Source of the DNA: Mojavia pulchra JT2-VF2
GTDB lineage: Bacteria > Cyanobacteriota > Cyanobacteriia > Cyanobacteriales > Nostocaceae
Direction of reading: 5' to 3'
Length of the DNA stretch: 64,000 nucleotides
NCBI GenBank assembly: GCA_019359325.1
Contig: JAHHHN010000024.1
Span: forward strand, 29,409-93,408
In this document: one piece after another, positions 46,992 through 56,536 of the stretch
Numbering within the stretch: the stretch's first letter is position 1
Layout of the letters: each line of letters opens with the position of its first letter
Notes under the pieces: generated by a model
Databases searched by the model: none
What the model was told of the DNA's origin: nothing
Seen by the model: the letters and a program-made list of their open reading frames with translations, nothing else
Made by a program: the position numbers and the translations under genes

Positions 46992-49760
46992 ATGATTCCG
47001 ATCGCTAAATCAGACTTACGGCTAAGTCTTGATCAAGAAAGTTTATTACGCCGTATTACAAATCGTATCCGTCGCACCTTGGAGTTGGAAGATATTATCA
47101 CAACGACAACGACGGAGGCGCGTTCCTTACTGGGAACTGACCGAGTGATGATTTATAAATTTCATGGCGATCGCAGTGGTCAGGTCATTGCTGAGTCAAT
47201 TCATGAGAATCGCTTACCATCACTTTTAGGGCTAAATTTTCCTGCAGATGACATTCCACCCCACGCCCGTGAACTATTTATTAAGTCTCGCGTCCGTTCT
47301 GTTGTCAATATTGAAACACAGCAGATAGGTCACAGTCCTTTACGTGGCTTGGAAACAGGAGAACTGATATCAGAAGAAATCCATTATCGTCCTGTAGACC
47401 CCTGCCATGTGGAATACCTGACAGCGATGGGAGTCAAGTCATCTTTAGTAGCGCCGATTTTGCATCAAGATGAACTTTGGGGGCTATTGGTGTCTCATAA
47501 CTCCGAAACTCATTTGGTTTCAGAATCAGAACTAGAAGCGGTACAGATGGTGGTGGATCAATTATCAGTAGCGATCGCCCAAAGTTACCTCCTCACCCAA
47601 GCCCGCGAAAAAGCTGAACGAGAAGCCATCATTAACCGCATTGCGACTCTACTACATTCATTGCCCACAATTGTACTACAACCAGCAGTAGAAGCGGCTG
47701 TAGCTGCCTTTGGGGGTTCTGGCGGTAGGCTTTGCATCAGAAATGAAGCTTTGAATCTCCAGAATGGTAAGGTTAGTAGTTTAGCAGAATGTTTAATACC
47801 AGGAAGCGATTGTATTAAGCTTTATACCTGTGGGCAGCAACCTGTGCTGCCAGAACAAACTATATATCCTCTAATAGAGCAGTATAACGTCTGGCAGGAA
47901 CACTACAAGTCTGGTGAATACGATGTTTGGGCAATTTCAGACATATATCAAACTCCTAGCCTGCGAACTGTACAAATCGCTTTTCAAGGAACTAAAATTC
48001 GCAGCATTTTGATGATCCCGCTTCAGTATCGCCAACAGTTAGTGGGCTACTTCAGTATTTTCCGTAATGAAATAGACACAGAAACTCTGTGGGCTGGTCA
48101 ATTTGATCCCGATCAAAGGCAACTTTATCCTCGTTTATCGTTTGAGGTATGGCGCGAAACCAAAACGGCACAAGTCCAGCAATGGACAGCGGAAGAGGTA
48201 GAAATGGCCAGAGAAATTGGTAAACACTTTGCCTCAGCAATTCAGCAGTATGAACTATATCAACAGGTACAAGCCTTCAATAATAGTTTAGAAAAGCAAA
48301 TCCACAGGCGCACAGTTGAACTGCGACGAACAGCTGAACAACAACAAGCCGTGTTTGGCGTGATTGCCAAAATCCGTGAGTCGCTTGATACTAATACTAT
48401 TTTTCAAATAACTACCAAAGAAGTTTGTCAGTTAATTAAAGCTGATCGTGTTTCTATTTATCGCTTTGATTCTGAATGGGGTGGTCAATTTGTTGGTGAT
48501 TTTGAGGTTGCTAGTCCACACTGGTCAAATGATACCAAACTGGGAATTAGCTTAGTCTGGAATGACACTTACTTACAAGACACCCAAGGAGGACGTTACC
48601 GCCACAATGAAACATTTGCAGTAGATGACATCTACAAAATGGGATTCACTCAGTGTCATATCGACAATTTAGAAGAGTATCATATTCACGCTTTTGTACT
48701 TGCTCCTATTTTTGTTGGGCAGCAACTTTGGGGTTTGCTAACAACTTATCAACATTCTGGCCCCCGTCAATGGAAAGCTTCGGAAGTTAACTTTATTAGT
48801 CAGATAGCTGCTCAACTTGGTGTAGCACTCCAACAAGCTGACTTACTCACAAAAACTCAGCAGCAGACACAAAAGTTAACTCAAGCTTTGCATGATTTAC
48901 AAGAAACCCAAACCCAACTAATCCAGACTGAGAAAATGTCCTCATTAGGTCAACTAGTGGCGGGTATTGCCCATGAAATTAATAACCCAGTCAACTTTAT
49001 TTACGGTAATCTCGCTCATGTTAGTGACTATACTGAGGATTTACTTGAGATGCTGGCTCTTTATAAGCAACATTTTGTCAGTCCTAGCCCTGAGATTCGA
49101 GAGCGTGCAGAAGAGATAGACTTAGAATTTCTGATTGGGGATTTGCCCAAAACCCTATCTTCTATGAAAGTAGGGATTGATCGCATCCGTCAGATTGTCT
49201 TGGGTTTAAGGAATTTCTCTCGCCTCGATGAAGCTGAAATGAAAGCTGTGAATATTCACGAGGGCATTGATAACACCCTGCTGATTTTGCAACATCGCTT
49301 GAAAGCAAAACCAGAAAGTCCTGCGATCAAACTAGTAAAGGATTATGGCGAGCTTCCTTTAGTAGAATGCTATGCCGGACAACTGAATCAGGTGTTTATG
49401 AATGTGTTGAGTAATGCGATCGATGCTCTAGAGGATTACAAAGAGCCTCAATCAGAAACTTATAGCAGTACAATTACTATTCATACCGCAGTGGGAGAGA
49501 TAAGGGACAATGTTGAGAGTGTCGTGATTCGCATTGTGGACAATGGCCCAGGAATACCAGAAGCTTTAAGGGCAAGAATATGCGATCCCTTTTTCACCAC
49601 TAAGCCAGTGGGGAAAGGTACTGGCTTAGGGTTATCAATTAGTTACAAAATTGTGGTTGATAAACATGGTGGAGTCTTTAAGTGTGATTCGCAGCCAGGT
49701 TTAGGCACAGAATTTTGGATTGAAATTCCGATTAGACAAGACATTTATCATAATTCGTAA
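46992..49760 (+). CDS. Knotless phytochrome-like (Cph2-type) histidine kinase
   Basis: A photoreceptor kinase of 922 aa. GAF1 (about 15-200) has the phytochrome DIP motif (ADDIPPHARE, Asp about 87) and the bilin-anchoring CH dyad (VDPCHVEYL, Cys 138). GAF2 (about 215-425) carries a phytochrome tongue (LWAGQFDPDQRQ ... PRLSFEVWRE, Pro about 380), as in Cph2. GAF3 (about 455-620) resembles a cyanobacteriochrome and has its own CH pair (TQCHIDNL, Cys 555). Then come a coiled coil, phospho-acceptor His about 661 (GIAHEINNPVNF) and HATPase_c (GKGTGLGLSIS). It probably senses red/far-red plus a second colour. There is no receiver. I used ATG 46992; a TTG at 46932 would add 20 residues. Confidence 0.9.
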   Translation: MIPIAKSDLRLSLDQESLLRRITNRIRRTLELEDIITTTTTEARSLLGTDRVMIYKFHGDRSGQVIAESIHENRLPSLLGLNFPADDIPPHARELFIKSRVRSVVNIETQQIGHSPLRGLETGELISEEIHYRPVDPCHVEYLTAMGVKSSLVAPILHQDELWGLLVSHNSETHLVSESELEAVQMVVDQLSVAIAQSYLLTQAREKAEREAIINRIATLLHSLPTIVLQPAVEAAVAAFGGSGGRLCIRNEALNLQNGKVSSLAECLIPGSDCIKLYTCGQQPVLPEQTIYPLIEQYNVWQEHYKSGEYDVWAISDIYQTPSLRTVQIAFQGTKIRSILMIPLQYRQQLVGYFSIFRNEIDTETLWAGQFDPDQRQLYPRLSFEVWRETKTAQVQQWTAEEVEMAREIGKHFASAIQQYELYQQVQAFNNSLEKQIHRRTVELRRTAEQQQAVFGVIAKIRESLDTNTIFQITTKEVCQLIKADRVSIYRFDSEWGGQFVGDFEVASPHWSNDTKLGISLVWNDTYLQDTQGGRYRHNETFAVDDIYKMGFTQCHIDNLEEYHIHAFVLAPIFVGQQLWGLLTTYQHSGPRQWKASEVNFISQIAAQLGVALQQADLLTKTQQQTQKLTQALHDLQETQTQLIQTEKMSSLGQLVAGIAHEINNPVNFIYGNLAHVSDYTEDLLEMLALYKQHFVSPSPEIRERAEEIDLEFLIGDLPKTLSSMKVGIDRIRQIVLGLRNFSRLDEAEMKAVNIHEGIDNTLLILQHRLKAKPESPAIKLVKDYGELPLVECYAGQLNQVFMNVLSNAIDALEDYKEPQSETYSSTITIHTAVGEIRDNVESVVIRIVDNGPGIPEALRARICDPFFTTKPVGKGTGLGLSISYKIVVDKHGGVFKCDSQPGLGTEFWIEIPIRQDIYHNS

Positions 49761-49835
49761 TTCGTAATTAAGAAGTATATGTAGGGGAGCCAGTGCGGTG
49801 AAGCAGTCGTATGCCCTTTTCCCTATGCCCGCGAA

Positions 49836-49860
49836 ATCCCACTCCTTTTAGGGGTGGGAT
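49836..49860. terminator. Hairpin between convergent genes
   Basis: ATCCCACTCC pairs with GGGGTGGGAT (one mismatch) around a TTTTA loop. It lies 75 nt after the phytochrome stop codon and 26 nt beyond the convergent dnaN stop. It may terminate both. Confidence 0.5.
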
Positions 49861-49886
49861 GAGCTTAAGAATTTTTACAGCAACAC

Positions 49887-51050
49887 CTAATTTCTTAGCT
49901 GCACGGGCATAGCTAAATATGTCATCTTTAAACCACTCAGTGGTGTAAAAATCACTGGAGTCAGGTTTTGATTGAGATGCATTTGAATTTCTGAAGCTGG
50001 TAGAGCTTTCAATCCTTCCATCAAATACTTAACATTAAATGCAATTTCTATATCTTGTCCAGATATTTGGGCAGATATTGACTCTCTACCGCTACCCATT
50101 TCTTGAGCTTCACAAGACAATGTAATTTCCTGGGCAGCGCTGTCAATGGTGAGCTTCACTATATTATTCTTTTGATCAGCTAGCACAGCAATTCGCTCCA
50201 AAGTGCTTAAGAATTGTCGCCGATCAAGTGTTACTTGTCGCTCAAATTGGCGTGGGATCAGTTGTCGATAAGTAGGATATTGCCCTTCGAGAGTGCGGCT
50301 AGTCAATCGTTGATTTTGCCATGCAAATATAACTTGACCTTGATCAAAAGATAAAGCTACAGATTCATCCGACAAGGAATGATGAGCTAACATTCGCTCT
50401 AGCTCACGTAAGGCTTTGTTGGGTACTGTGACTTCTAGTTCACTACTGCTGCTCAAAGGACGCTCGTTAATAGTTTCTACGACTGCTAAACGATGTCCAT
50501 CGGTAGCGGCAAATTCTAGGGTGTCTTGTTTAACTGTTAAATGCACTCCTGTAAGCACCTGTTTAGTTTCATCACCACTGGTAGCAAATAATGAACCTCT
50601 TAAACCCTCAATCAATGCGGCGGCTGTTAGCTGAATTGTTTCGGCATTTTCAATTATGGGTAGTTCGGGGAATTCTTCAGCGCTCATGGCTCGCACTTGA
50701 TAATGCCCATTTTTGGGTGTAAGTGTAACAGTTAAACCTTCTCCTGTTGAGGTTTCGCCTTGTGGAGCTGATTCATCGTCTAAAGTAATTTCTCCTTCTG
50801 GAAGACGAGAGGTGATGTCTACAAGTAGTTTAGCGGGAAGAGCGATCGCTCCTCCTTGCCATACCTCAGCGTTAAAACTGGTGCGGATACCCAAGCTGAG
50901 ATCGAAGGCTGTTAAGCTTACCTGGTTAGTTTGGGCATCTGCTTGTAGCAGCACGTTAGAAAGTACCGGATGTGTCGGTCGTGATGGTACAGCACGGCTG
51001 ACGAGTGAGAGGTTTGTACTGAGATCGCTTTGAGCGCAAACTAGTTTCAT
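49887..51050 (-). CDS. dnaN: DNA polymerase III beta subunit (sliding clamp)
   Basis: A 387-aa processivity clamp that forms a dimeric ring on DNA. It has three similar domains of about 125 residues, starting MKLVCAQSDLSTNLSLVSRA and including RPTHPVLSNVLLQA, the middle FATSGDETKQVLTGVHL and the end PLSGLKMTYLAMPVQL. The start is ATG 51050; 22 extra upstream codons (MFITPLCNNK...) do not look clamp-like. It is read away from oriC in the same direction as dnaA, which lies on the other side of the origin. Confidence 0.96.
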   Translation of the reverse strand: MKLVCAQSDLSTNLSLVSRAVPSRPTHPVLSNVLLQADAQTNQVSLTAFDLSLGIRTSFNAEVWQGGAIALPAKLLVDITSRLPEGEITLDDESAPQGETSTGEGLTVTLTPKNGHYQVRAMSAEEFPELPIIENAETIQLTAAALIEGLRGSLFATSGDETKQVLTGVHLTVKQDTLEFAATDGHRLAVVETINERPLSSSSELEVTVPNKALRELERMLAHHSLSDESVALSFDQGQVIFAWQNQRLTSRTLEGQYPTYRQLIPRQFERQVTLDRRQFLSTLERIAVLADQKNNIVKLTIDSAAQEITLSCEAQEMGSGRESISAQISGQDIEIAFNVKYLMEGLKALPASEIQMHLNQNLTPVIFTPLSGLKMTYLAMPVQLRN

Positions 51051-51218
51051 GGTCAGATTCAGCTTGTGAGTGATTATCGTAGCACTCTTGTTGTTACATA
51101 GGGGAGTTATGAACATCTAGTGTAGCGATTACTCGCTGTCTGTCAGACTGTCTTGGAAATGCCCAATCCCCATTTTCATGCGTTCTACTTAAAAATATTT
51201 TTGTTAGCTAATAGTGGC

Positions 51219-51500
51219 TGTGGAAATTGTGGAAAACTTTCTGCCAATGTTTGTGCCAGATAGTTTCACAAGCTCATAACTGTGGAAAACTTGTGGAAAA
51301 ACTAGGTTTTTTTTCCACAGGGTAATTATACTTAATATAATTTTTCTTAAGCAAACATCAGTTTTCCACAAAATTTTCCACAAATATTAATTTTTTTCCA
51401 CAGGGCAAATAAACTTTAAATAATTTTTATACTTGACTTAATATTCTTAATTGAGTATTTAACTAGCAAGATAAGCGACAATCGGGCTGGCTGTGGAAAA
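51219..51500. other. oriC: Replication origin oriC with DnaA boxes
   Basis: The spacer between dnaA and dnaN has eight exact TTTTCCACA boxes. Forward-sense boxes are at 51311, 51362, 51374 and 51394; reverse (TGTGGAAAA) are at 51228, 51281, 51292 and 51492. A ninth with one mismatch is at 51219. TTTTCCACA is the DnaA box form reported for cyanobacteria. Very AT-rich blocks (51321-51355 and 51405-51465) could be unwinding sites. Position beside dnaA and dnaN matches known cyanobacterial origins. Activity is inference; some Nostocales replicate in part independently of DnaA. Confidence 0.85.
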
Positions 51501-51514
51501 CAGAAAATTAACTA

Positions 51515-52897
51515 TCAAGTTGATTTTTTAGAGCGGCTAGCCATGTTGATGCGATCGCTCAGTTGACGTAGTGTGTTTGCTAAAGTGCGATCGTTTTCCC
51601 GGAGTTGGGCAATTTTGTCACAACTATAAAGCACAGTTGTATGGTCTTTACCACCAAACTCTTCCCCAATTCTCGGCAAACTCAAATCAGTATGTTGCCG
51701 CATTAGATACATACTAATTTGACGTGCCCAGCTAATTTCCCGCCGCCGTGAGTTGCCTTTCAGGTCTTCTATGGAAACATCCAGGGTATCAGCAACAACA
51801 GTTAAAATTACCTCTGGAGTAGCTGCTACTTTCTCGCTTGGAGTCTCTAAAACCGGGGAAATACTTTCCACTGTCATAGGTAAACCCCAAATGGAGATAT
51901 AAGCGAGCGCCCGAATTAAAGCTCCTTCTAATTCCCGAATATTGGAAGTGTAATTAGAGGCGATATACTCAATCACATCACGAGATAGCCGAATATTTTC
52001 GTATTCAGCTTTTTTCTGAAGAATTGCCATTCTAGTTTCTAAATCTGGGGGTTGAATATCAGCAATTAAACCCATAGAAAAACGAGAACAAAGGCGTTCT
52101 TGTAGCCGAGGAATCTGGTTAGGAGGGCGGTCAGAGGCAATGACTACTTGCTTTCCCGCTTCATGTAAAGTATTAAAAGTATGAAAAAATTCTTCTTGCG
52201 TGTACTCTTTACCTTCAAGAAATTGAATATCATCTACTAACAATACATCAGCAGCTCGATAATGCTCTCTAAAACTTTGCATACTATCCTTACGAATAGC
52301 TGTAATTAAATCATTAGTAAACTGCTCAGTGGAAACATAAAATATTTTAGAATCAGGACAAATTTCCCAACGATAATGACCAATAGCCTGCATGAGGTGT
52401 GTTTTACCTAAACCTACACCACCACATAAAAATAAAGGATTAAACTCTCTACCTGGAGATTCAGCAACTGCCAGTGAAGCAGCATGAGCCATACGACTGT
52501 TGGCACCTACAACAAATCGTGAGAACACATACTTAGAGTTTAATTCAGTACTTTTTTGCCTATTTTTAGTACCACTTTCAGAAATATTATTTTGGACAGG
52601 CAATTCCCAAGAATCCTCTGTTTCACTAAAATGAGAAACTTCATCACCTTTGGCAACGGTAATGTAAATTTCTACAGAATGCCCAAGAATATCTTGCACG
52701 ACATTAGCAATCGTGTTGATGTAATACTTTTGTAACCAATTACGCGCAAAAGGGTTAGGAGTGCATATTACCAAACAATTATTTTCTAATCGCTCCGCAC
52801 TAGCAGTTTTGATCCAAGTTTCAAAAGTAGGGCGTGATAATTCTAGCTGTAAGCGCTCTAGTACCTGACTCCACAGATTGTCTATGGGAATTTCCAT
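51515..52897 (-). CDS. dnaA: Chromosomal replication initiator DnaA
   Basis: A 460-aa AAA+ initiator. Domain I is about 1-85 ([20 protein letters not shown]). A short linker follows. Domain III is about 125-335, with Walker A ([13 protein letters not shown]), Walker B (LLVDDIQF) and the arginine-finger region. Domain IV is a helix-turn-helix with the DnaA signature ([19 protein letters not shown]). It binds the TTTTCCACA boxes next to it to open oriC, and probably autoregulates. The gene stops 15 nt from the box cluster, so the origin lies downstream of dnaA. Confidence 0.97.
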   Translation of the reverse strand: MEIPIDNLWSQVLERLQLELSRPTFETWIKTASAERLENNCLVICTPNPFARNWLQKYYINTIANVVQDILGHSVEIYITVAKGDEVSHFSETEDSWELPVQNNISESGTKNRQKSTELNSKYVFSRFVVGANSRMAHAASLAVAESPGREFNPLFLCGGVGLGKTHLMQAIGHYRWEICPDSKIFYVSTEQFTNDLITAIRKDSMQSFREHYRAADVLLVDDIQFLEGKEYTQEEFFHTFNTLHEAGKQVVIASDRPPNQIPRLQERLCSRFSMGLIADIQPPDLETRMAILQKKAEYENIRLSRDVIEYIASNYTSNIRELEGALIRALAYISIWGLPMTVESISPVLETPSEKVAATPEVILTVVADTLDVSIEDLKGNSRRREISWARQISMYLMRQHTDLSLPRIGEEFGGKDHTTVLYSCDKIAQLRENDRTLANTLRQLSDRINMASRSKKST

Positions 52898-53048
52898 TAT
52901 CTATCACCTTTGCTGCTAATCGTCACAATAGAAGATATAAGCAAGCACTAATTTAGCATTCAGATGCTCTAGACCTGGAACAAGCTTTTAAGTTGTAATC
53001 ATTTTGGGGCATACCCGGTAGGCACGATCCTACCACCCGCTGACTAAC

Positions 53049-54344
53049 ATGGATAAGCAAAGACACATGAAGATAAAAAACCGTATAAGCGAACAACCCC
53101 AAAATATTGATACCAAAGATTTACCCCACAGATGGGGAAGAAGCAGCATGATGTTGATGCTACTCAAGGTAAGTGCAGTGGTGTATCTTGGGGGCTGCTC
53201 TGTTCTACCTCCTAAAAGCTTGGAAACGCAAAAAAGCGATGCTCAGTCTCAAGTTTCAGCCCAAAGCACAACTGACAACAATCGAGCAATTTTGCCACCG
53301 CCAATTCTTTCATCCTCTGACAATCCTAACTTTGTAGTTGGAGTGGTACAAAAGGTAGGAGGTGCTGTAGTTCGCATTGATTCTGCCAGAACCGTATCTT
53401 CTCAGACACCGGAAGAATTTGAAGATCCATTTTTTAGAAGGTTTTTCGGAGATAGAATACCATCACAGCCTAGACAACGGGTAGAGCGGGGTAGTGGTTC
53501 CGGATTTATCATTAGCTCCTCTGGCCAAATTTTGACCAATTCTCATGTGGTAGACGGTGCTGACACTGTTACCGTTACAGTAAAAGATGGTCGGTCTTTT
53601 AACGGCAAAGTTTTGGGAGAAGACCCGGTAACAGATGTTGCTATGATTAAAATTGATGCCAATAACTTGCCAATCTTGTCTGTAGGTAACTCCGATGCTT
53701 TGCAGCCAGGAGAAGCAGTAATTGCGATTGGCAATCCATTAGGTTTAAATAATACTGTCACTTCGGGAATTATCAGTGCGACAGGTCGTTCTAGCAGCGA
53801 CATTGGTGCGAGCGATAAGCGTGTTGATTATATTCAAACTGATGCCGCAATCAACCCTGGTAACTCTGGCGGCCCACTGTTGAATATTCGTGGCGAAGTA
53901 ATTGGGATGAACACAGCCATTATCCGCGGCGCTCAAGGGTTAGGATTTGCAATTCCCATCAATACTGTACAAAGAATAGCCCAAGAATTAATTACTAACG
54001 GTAAGGTTGATCATCCTTATTTGGGCGTTCAAATGGTGACGTTAACACCGGAAATTAAAGAAAGAATCAATAAGGAATTAGGCGATCGCGTTAATCTTAC
54101 AACAGATGAGGGAGTTCTGTTGGTTAATGTCATACCTCGCTCGCCAGCATCTGTAGGTGGGCTAAGAACGGGCGATGTAATTCGTAGCATTAACAATCAG
54201 CCTGTTAGCAAAATTGAAGAAGTACAAAAGTTAGTAGAAAATAGCAAAATTGGTAATCCTTTACAAATGCAAGTGGAACGCAATGGGCAAATTTCTCAAT
54301 TAGCAGTCACACCCGCACCTTTACCAGTGCGGCGAGAAAGCTAA
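53049..54344 (+). CDS. HtrA/Deg-family serine protease with PDZ domain
   Basis: A 431-aa periplasmic or membrane-anchored protease. The N-terminal hydrophobic segment (MMLMLLKVSAVVYLGGC) ends in a lipobox-like LGGC. The trypsin-like domain has a complete triad: His about 166 (TNSHVV), Asp about 196 (VTDVAMI), Ser about 273 (NPGNSGGPL). One PDZ domain covers about 325-425 (YLGVQMVTL ... GGLRTGDVIRSI). The length and single PDZ fit cyanobacterial HhoA/HhoB/HtrA, which degrade damaged envelope and photosystem proteins under stress. I cannot say which paralogue. It is divergent from dnaA. The ATG at 53067 is an alternative start. Confidence 0.92.
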   Translation: MDKQRHMKIKNRISEQPQNIDTKDLPHRWGRSSMMLMLLKVSAVVYLGGCSVLPPKSLETQKSDAQSQVSAQSTTDNNRAILPPPILSSSDNPNFVVGVVQKVGGAVVRIDSARTVSSQTPEEFEDPFFRRFFGDRIPSQPRQRVERGSGSGFIISSSGQILTNSHVVDGADTVTVTVKDGRSFNGKVLGEDPVTDVAMIKIDANNLPILSVGNSDALQPGEAVIAIGNPLGLNNTVTSGIISATGRSSSDIGASDKRVDYIQTDAAINPGNSGGPLLNIRGEVIGMNTAIIRGAQGLGFAIPINTVQRIAQELITNGKVDHPYLGVQMVTLTPEIKERINKELGDRVNLTTDEGVLLVNVIPRSPASVGGLRTGDVIRSINNQPVSKIEEVQKLVENSKIGNPLQMQVERNGQISQLAVTPAPLPVRRES

Positions 54345-54531
54345 TACCATTTTGGATTTTAGATTTTGGATTGGGAATTGCTTTCTGTGTTTGGCTTGGT
54401 GCGAATCCATCTGTCGCATTCTTTTTTCAAATTGGTATAATTCACATCACAATTGCAAATTGAGATAGTATGTAATTAACCATCGTTGCCTACTGACAAA
54501 TAAATTCCTTGCAATGAATTTATGAAAATGG

Positions 54532-54586
54532 AACCACAGATGAACATGGATAAATACCGATTAATTATCTGTGTCTCTCTGTGGTT
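54532..54586. repeat. Dispersed AACCACAGA inverted repeat, copy 1
   Basis: AACCACAGA at the left and TCTGTGGTT at the right border a 55-bp unit. A related unit occurs at 60137-60180. It lies in the 330-bp spacer between the HtrA protease and def, where I see no other feature. Confidence 0.5.
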
Positions 54587-54671
54587 TATAAAATAAAAAC
54601 CTAGATTTTCGCAACCTATCTCATAACTATTGAAAATTGATTATTTTTGATTTATTAAAGGAGTTTATTTT

Positions 54672-55205
54672 ATGGCTGAATTAGTTCCAATCATTCAACT
54701 AGGTAATCCTAGACTGCGCCAAAAAGCGAGTTTAATTGAAGATATTCAAGAGCAGAGTATTCAAAAATTAATTGATGATTTAATAGCAACAGTTGCACAG
54801 GCTAACGGTGTGGGAATTGCTGCGCCTCAAATAGCAGAATCTTATCGTTTATTTATTGTGGCTTCCCGCCCTAATCCCAGGTATCCCAACGCCCCACAAA
54901 TGGAACCTACCGCGATGATCAATCCCAAAATCATTGCTCATTCCACCGAAGTTGTTAAAGGTTGGGAAGGTTGTTTGAGTGTTCCTGGAATTAGAGGTTT
55001 AGTTCCCAGGTATCAGGCGATCGCAGTTGAATATACTGACCGCAATGGTAAAATGCAACAGCAAGAATTAACAGATTTTATCGCTCGTATTTTTCAACAC
55101 GAATATGACCATCTCGATGGCATCGTGTTTGTAGATCGTCTGGAAAGCACCTACGACATGATTACAGAGCAGGAATACCAACAGCGAATACTTAACAATA
55201 CTTAA
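54672..55205 (+). CDS. def: Peptide deformylase
   Basis: A 177-aa metalloenzyme that removes the formyl group from the N-terminal methionine of new proteins. All three motifs are present: NGVGIAAPQ (motif 1), EGCLSVPG with the metal-binding Cys (motif 2) and QHEYDHLDG with HExxH (motif 3). Length is typical. AAAGGAG precedes the ATG. It is not next to fmt. It lies just upstream of, and probably separate from, the HMA/P-type ATPase cluster. Confidence 0.95.
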   Translation: MAELVPIIQLGNPRLRQKASLIEDIQEQSIQKLIDDLIATVAQANGVGIAAPQIAESYRLFIVASRPNPRYPNAPQMEPTAMINPKIIAHSTEVVKGWEGCLSVPGIRGLVPRYQAIAVEYTDRNGKMQQQELTDFIARIFQHEYDHLDGIVFVDRLESTYDMITEQEYQQRILNNT

Positions 55206-55299
55206 CCTAATATAGCTCCGAAGAATGAGACTTGATACCAATGGTTCAGGTTATATTTAACCTAATGTTAACCTTCGGATTGGTTCAATTATCGGGTAA

Positions 55300-56517
55300 A
55301 TGACCAATACTATTAGTAGTCGCAACAGGTTAAGTCCGCAGCCGCACAAACCTCCTGACTTAATTTCTGCTCAACGCCTCAGCGATGAAATCAAAGGGCA
55401 CAATCACACCAGCACAACAGTTTCCCACCAAGTGCAACTACCACTAAATGAACTGCGAATTGTTCATGCTACCACAGGGCGCGTGCGAATCCGCACTAAT
55501 GAGAATAGTTCTAGCGAAAGTCTCAAGGCTATATCCCAATACTTACGGCAGCAGAATGGGGTGAAGGAAGTTGTCGCCAATCAGCAAACAGGCAGTTTGG
55601 TGATTAACTTTGATCAAAATCAGTTGTCATTGCCCCAGGTATTGGAAATACTGGCACAATTTGGCATTCGCCAGATTTCTGCTGATTCAGACTCAGCCAG
55701 CAACACAGATATTTTTGCTGATTGGAAATCCCTTGATTTTTGGAAAGAACAGACGATTTCGTTTATTCCCTTGATGACAGGGTTGGCAGTAACAGGCGGA
55801 TTGGGGATCAGCGGTTTGCCGTCGATTCCAGTCTACATGATTACGGCAAATGCAACTCGTTGGGTAATTGACCGTTTTGAACCTCAAGGTACAGCATCAG
55901 AAACGAGTAAAGATTCTCAGACAGATTCTGCCACAAAATCCCCAGAAGGTCATTTAACAAATGGGGATCGCAAATCTGTAATCAAAAGTAATACAAGCCC
56001 CGAAACTGAATTATCAGCAGTTGTTGACAATAGCGACAGCGCTACATCATTGGGAAAAATCGTCTATAGCGTCGTCCATGCAATACCCGGACGCATCAGG
56101 TTTCATGTACCTCAACTCGCGCACGATCGCGCCTATGCGCGGCGACTAGAGAGATTATTGAAAACTGATCCCCAAGTGACAAATGTGCGTTTGAATTATC
56201 AAGCAGCATCGATCGCGATTGCCTACGGCACTGCGCGGAGCGCAATCGCCTATCAGCCTGTGGAGATCAGCATATCCCATTGGGTGAGTTTGATGGAATT
56301 GGCTTTGCAGACGAACCCACCTACCAATCCCATCCAGACGATAGAACAGCAAACGCCTCCAGAAGAAGTTAGCCAACCAACTGAACCCATAGCCGCAACA
56401 ATACCTGAGGGAAAAACTTCAGAGAACAATAGTCTATGGGCTGCCATGAAGCCTCCAGCGCTATCTTTCTCTTTAGCGTTTATGGCGAACTTTCCTTTAC
56501 AGACAGTTTTTGAATAA
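55300..56517 (+). CDS. Two-module HMA-like membrane protein, GR[IVL]R type
   Basis: A 405-aa protein with two ferredoxin-like HMA modules that lack the CxxC metal site. Module 1 is about 48-130 (IVHATTGRVRIRTNENSS); module 2 about 255-330 (YSVVHAIPGRIRFHVPQLA). Both have the motif GR[IV]R just after the first strand. Between them is a hydrophobic glycine-rich segment about 150-185 (FIPLMTGLAVTGGLGISGLP), probably membrane-embedded. The end (PPALSFSLAFMANFPLQTVF) is again hydrophobic. It is the first gene of a five-gene cluster with the P-type ATPase. I know no experimentally defined function. A structural or metal-handling partner of the ATPase is inferred. Confidence 0.75.
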   Translation: MTNTISSRNRLSPQPHKPPDLISAQRLSDEIKGHNHTSTTVSHQVQLPLNELRIVHATTGRVRIRTNENSSSESLKAISQYLRQQNGVKEVVANQQTGSLVINFDQNQLSLPQVLEILAQFGIRQISADSDSASNTDIFADWKSLDFWKEQTISFIPLMTGLAVTGGLGISGLPSIPVYMITANATRWVIDRFEPQGTASETSKDSQTDSATKSPEGHLTNGDRKSVIKSNTSPETELSAVVDNSDSATSLGKIVYSVVHAIPGRIRFHVPQLAHDRAYARRLERLLKTDPQVTNVRLNYQAASIAIAYGTARSAIAYQPVEISISHWVSLMELALQTNPPTNPIQTIEQQTPPEEVSQPTEPIAATIPEGKTSENNSLWAAMKPPALSFSLAFMANFPLQTVFE

Positions 56518-56536
56518 GAAAGACTGGAGGTAGACA

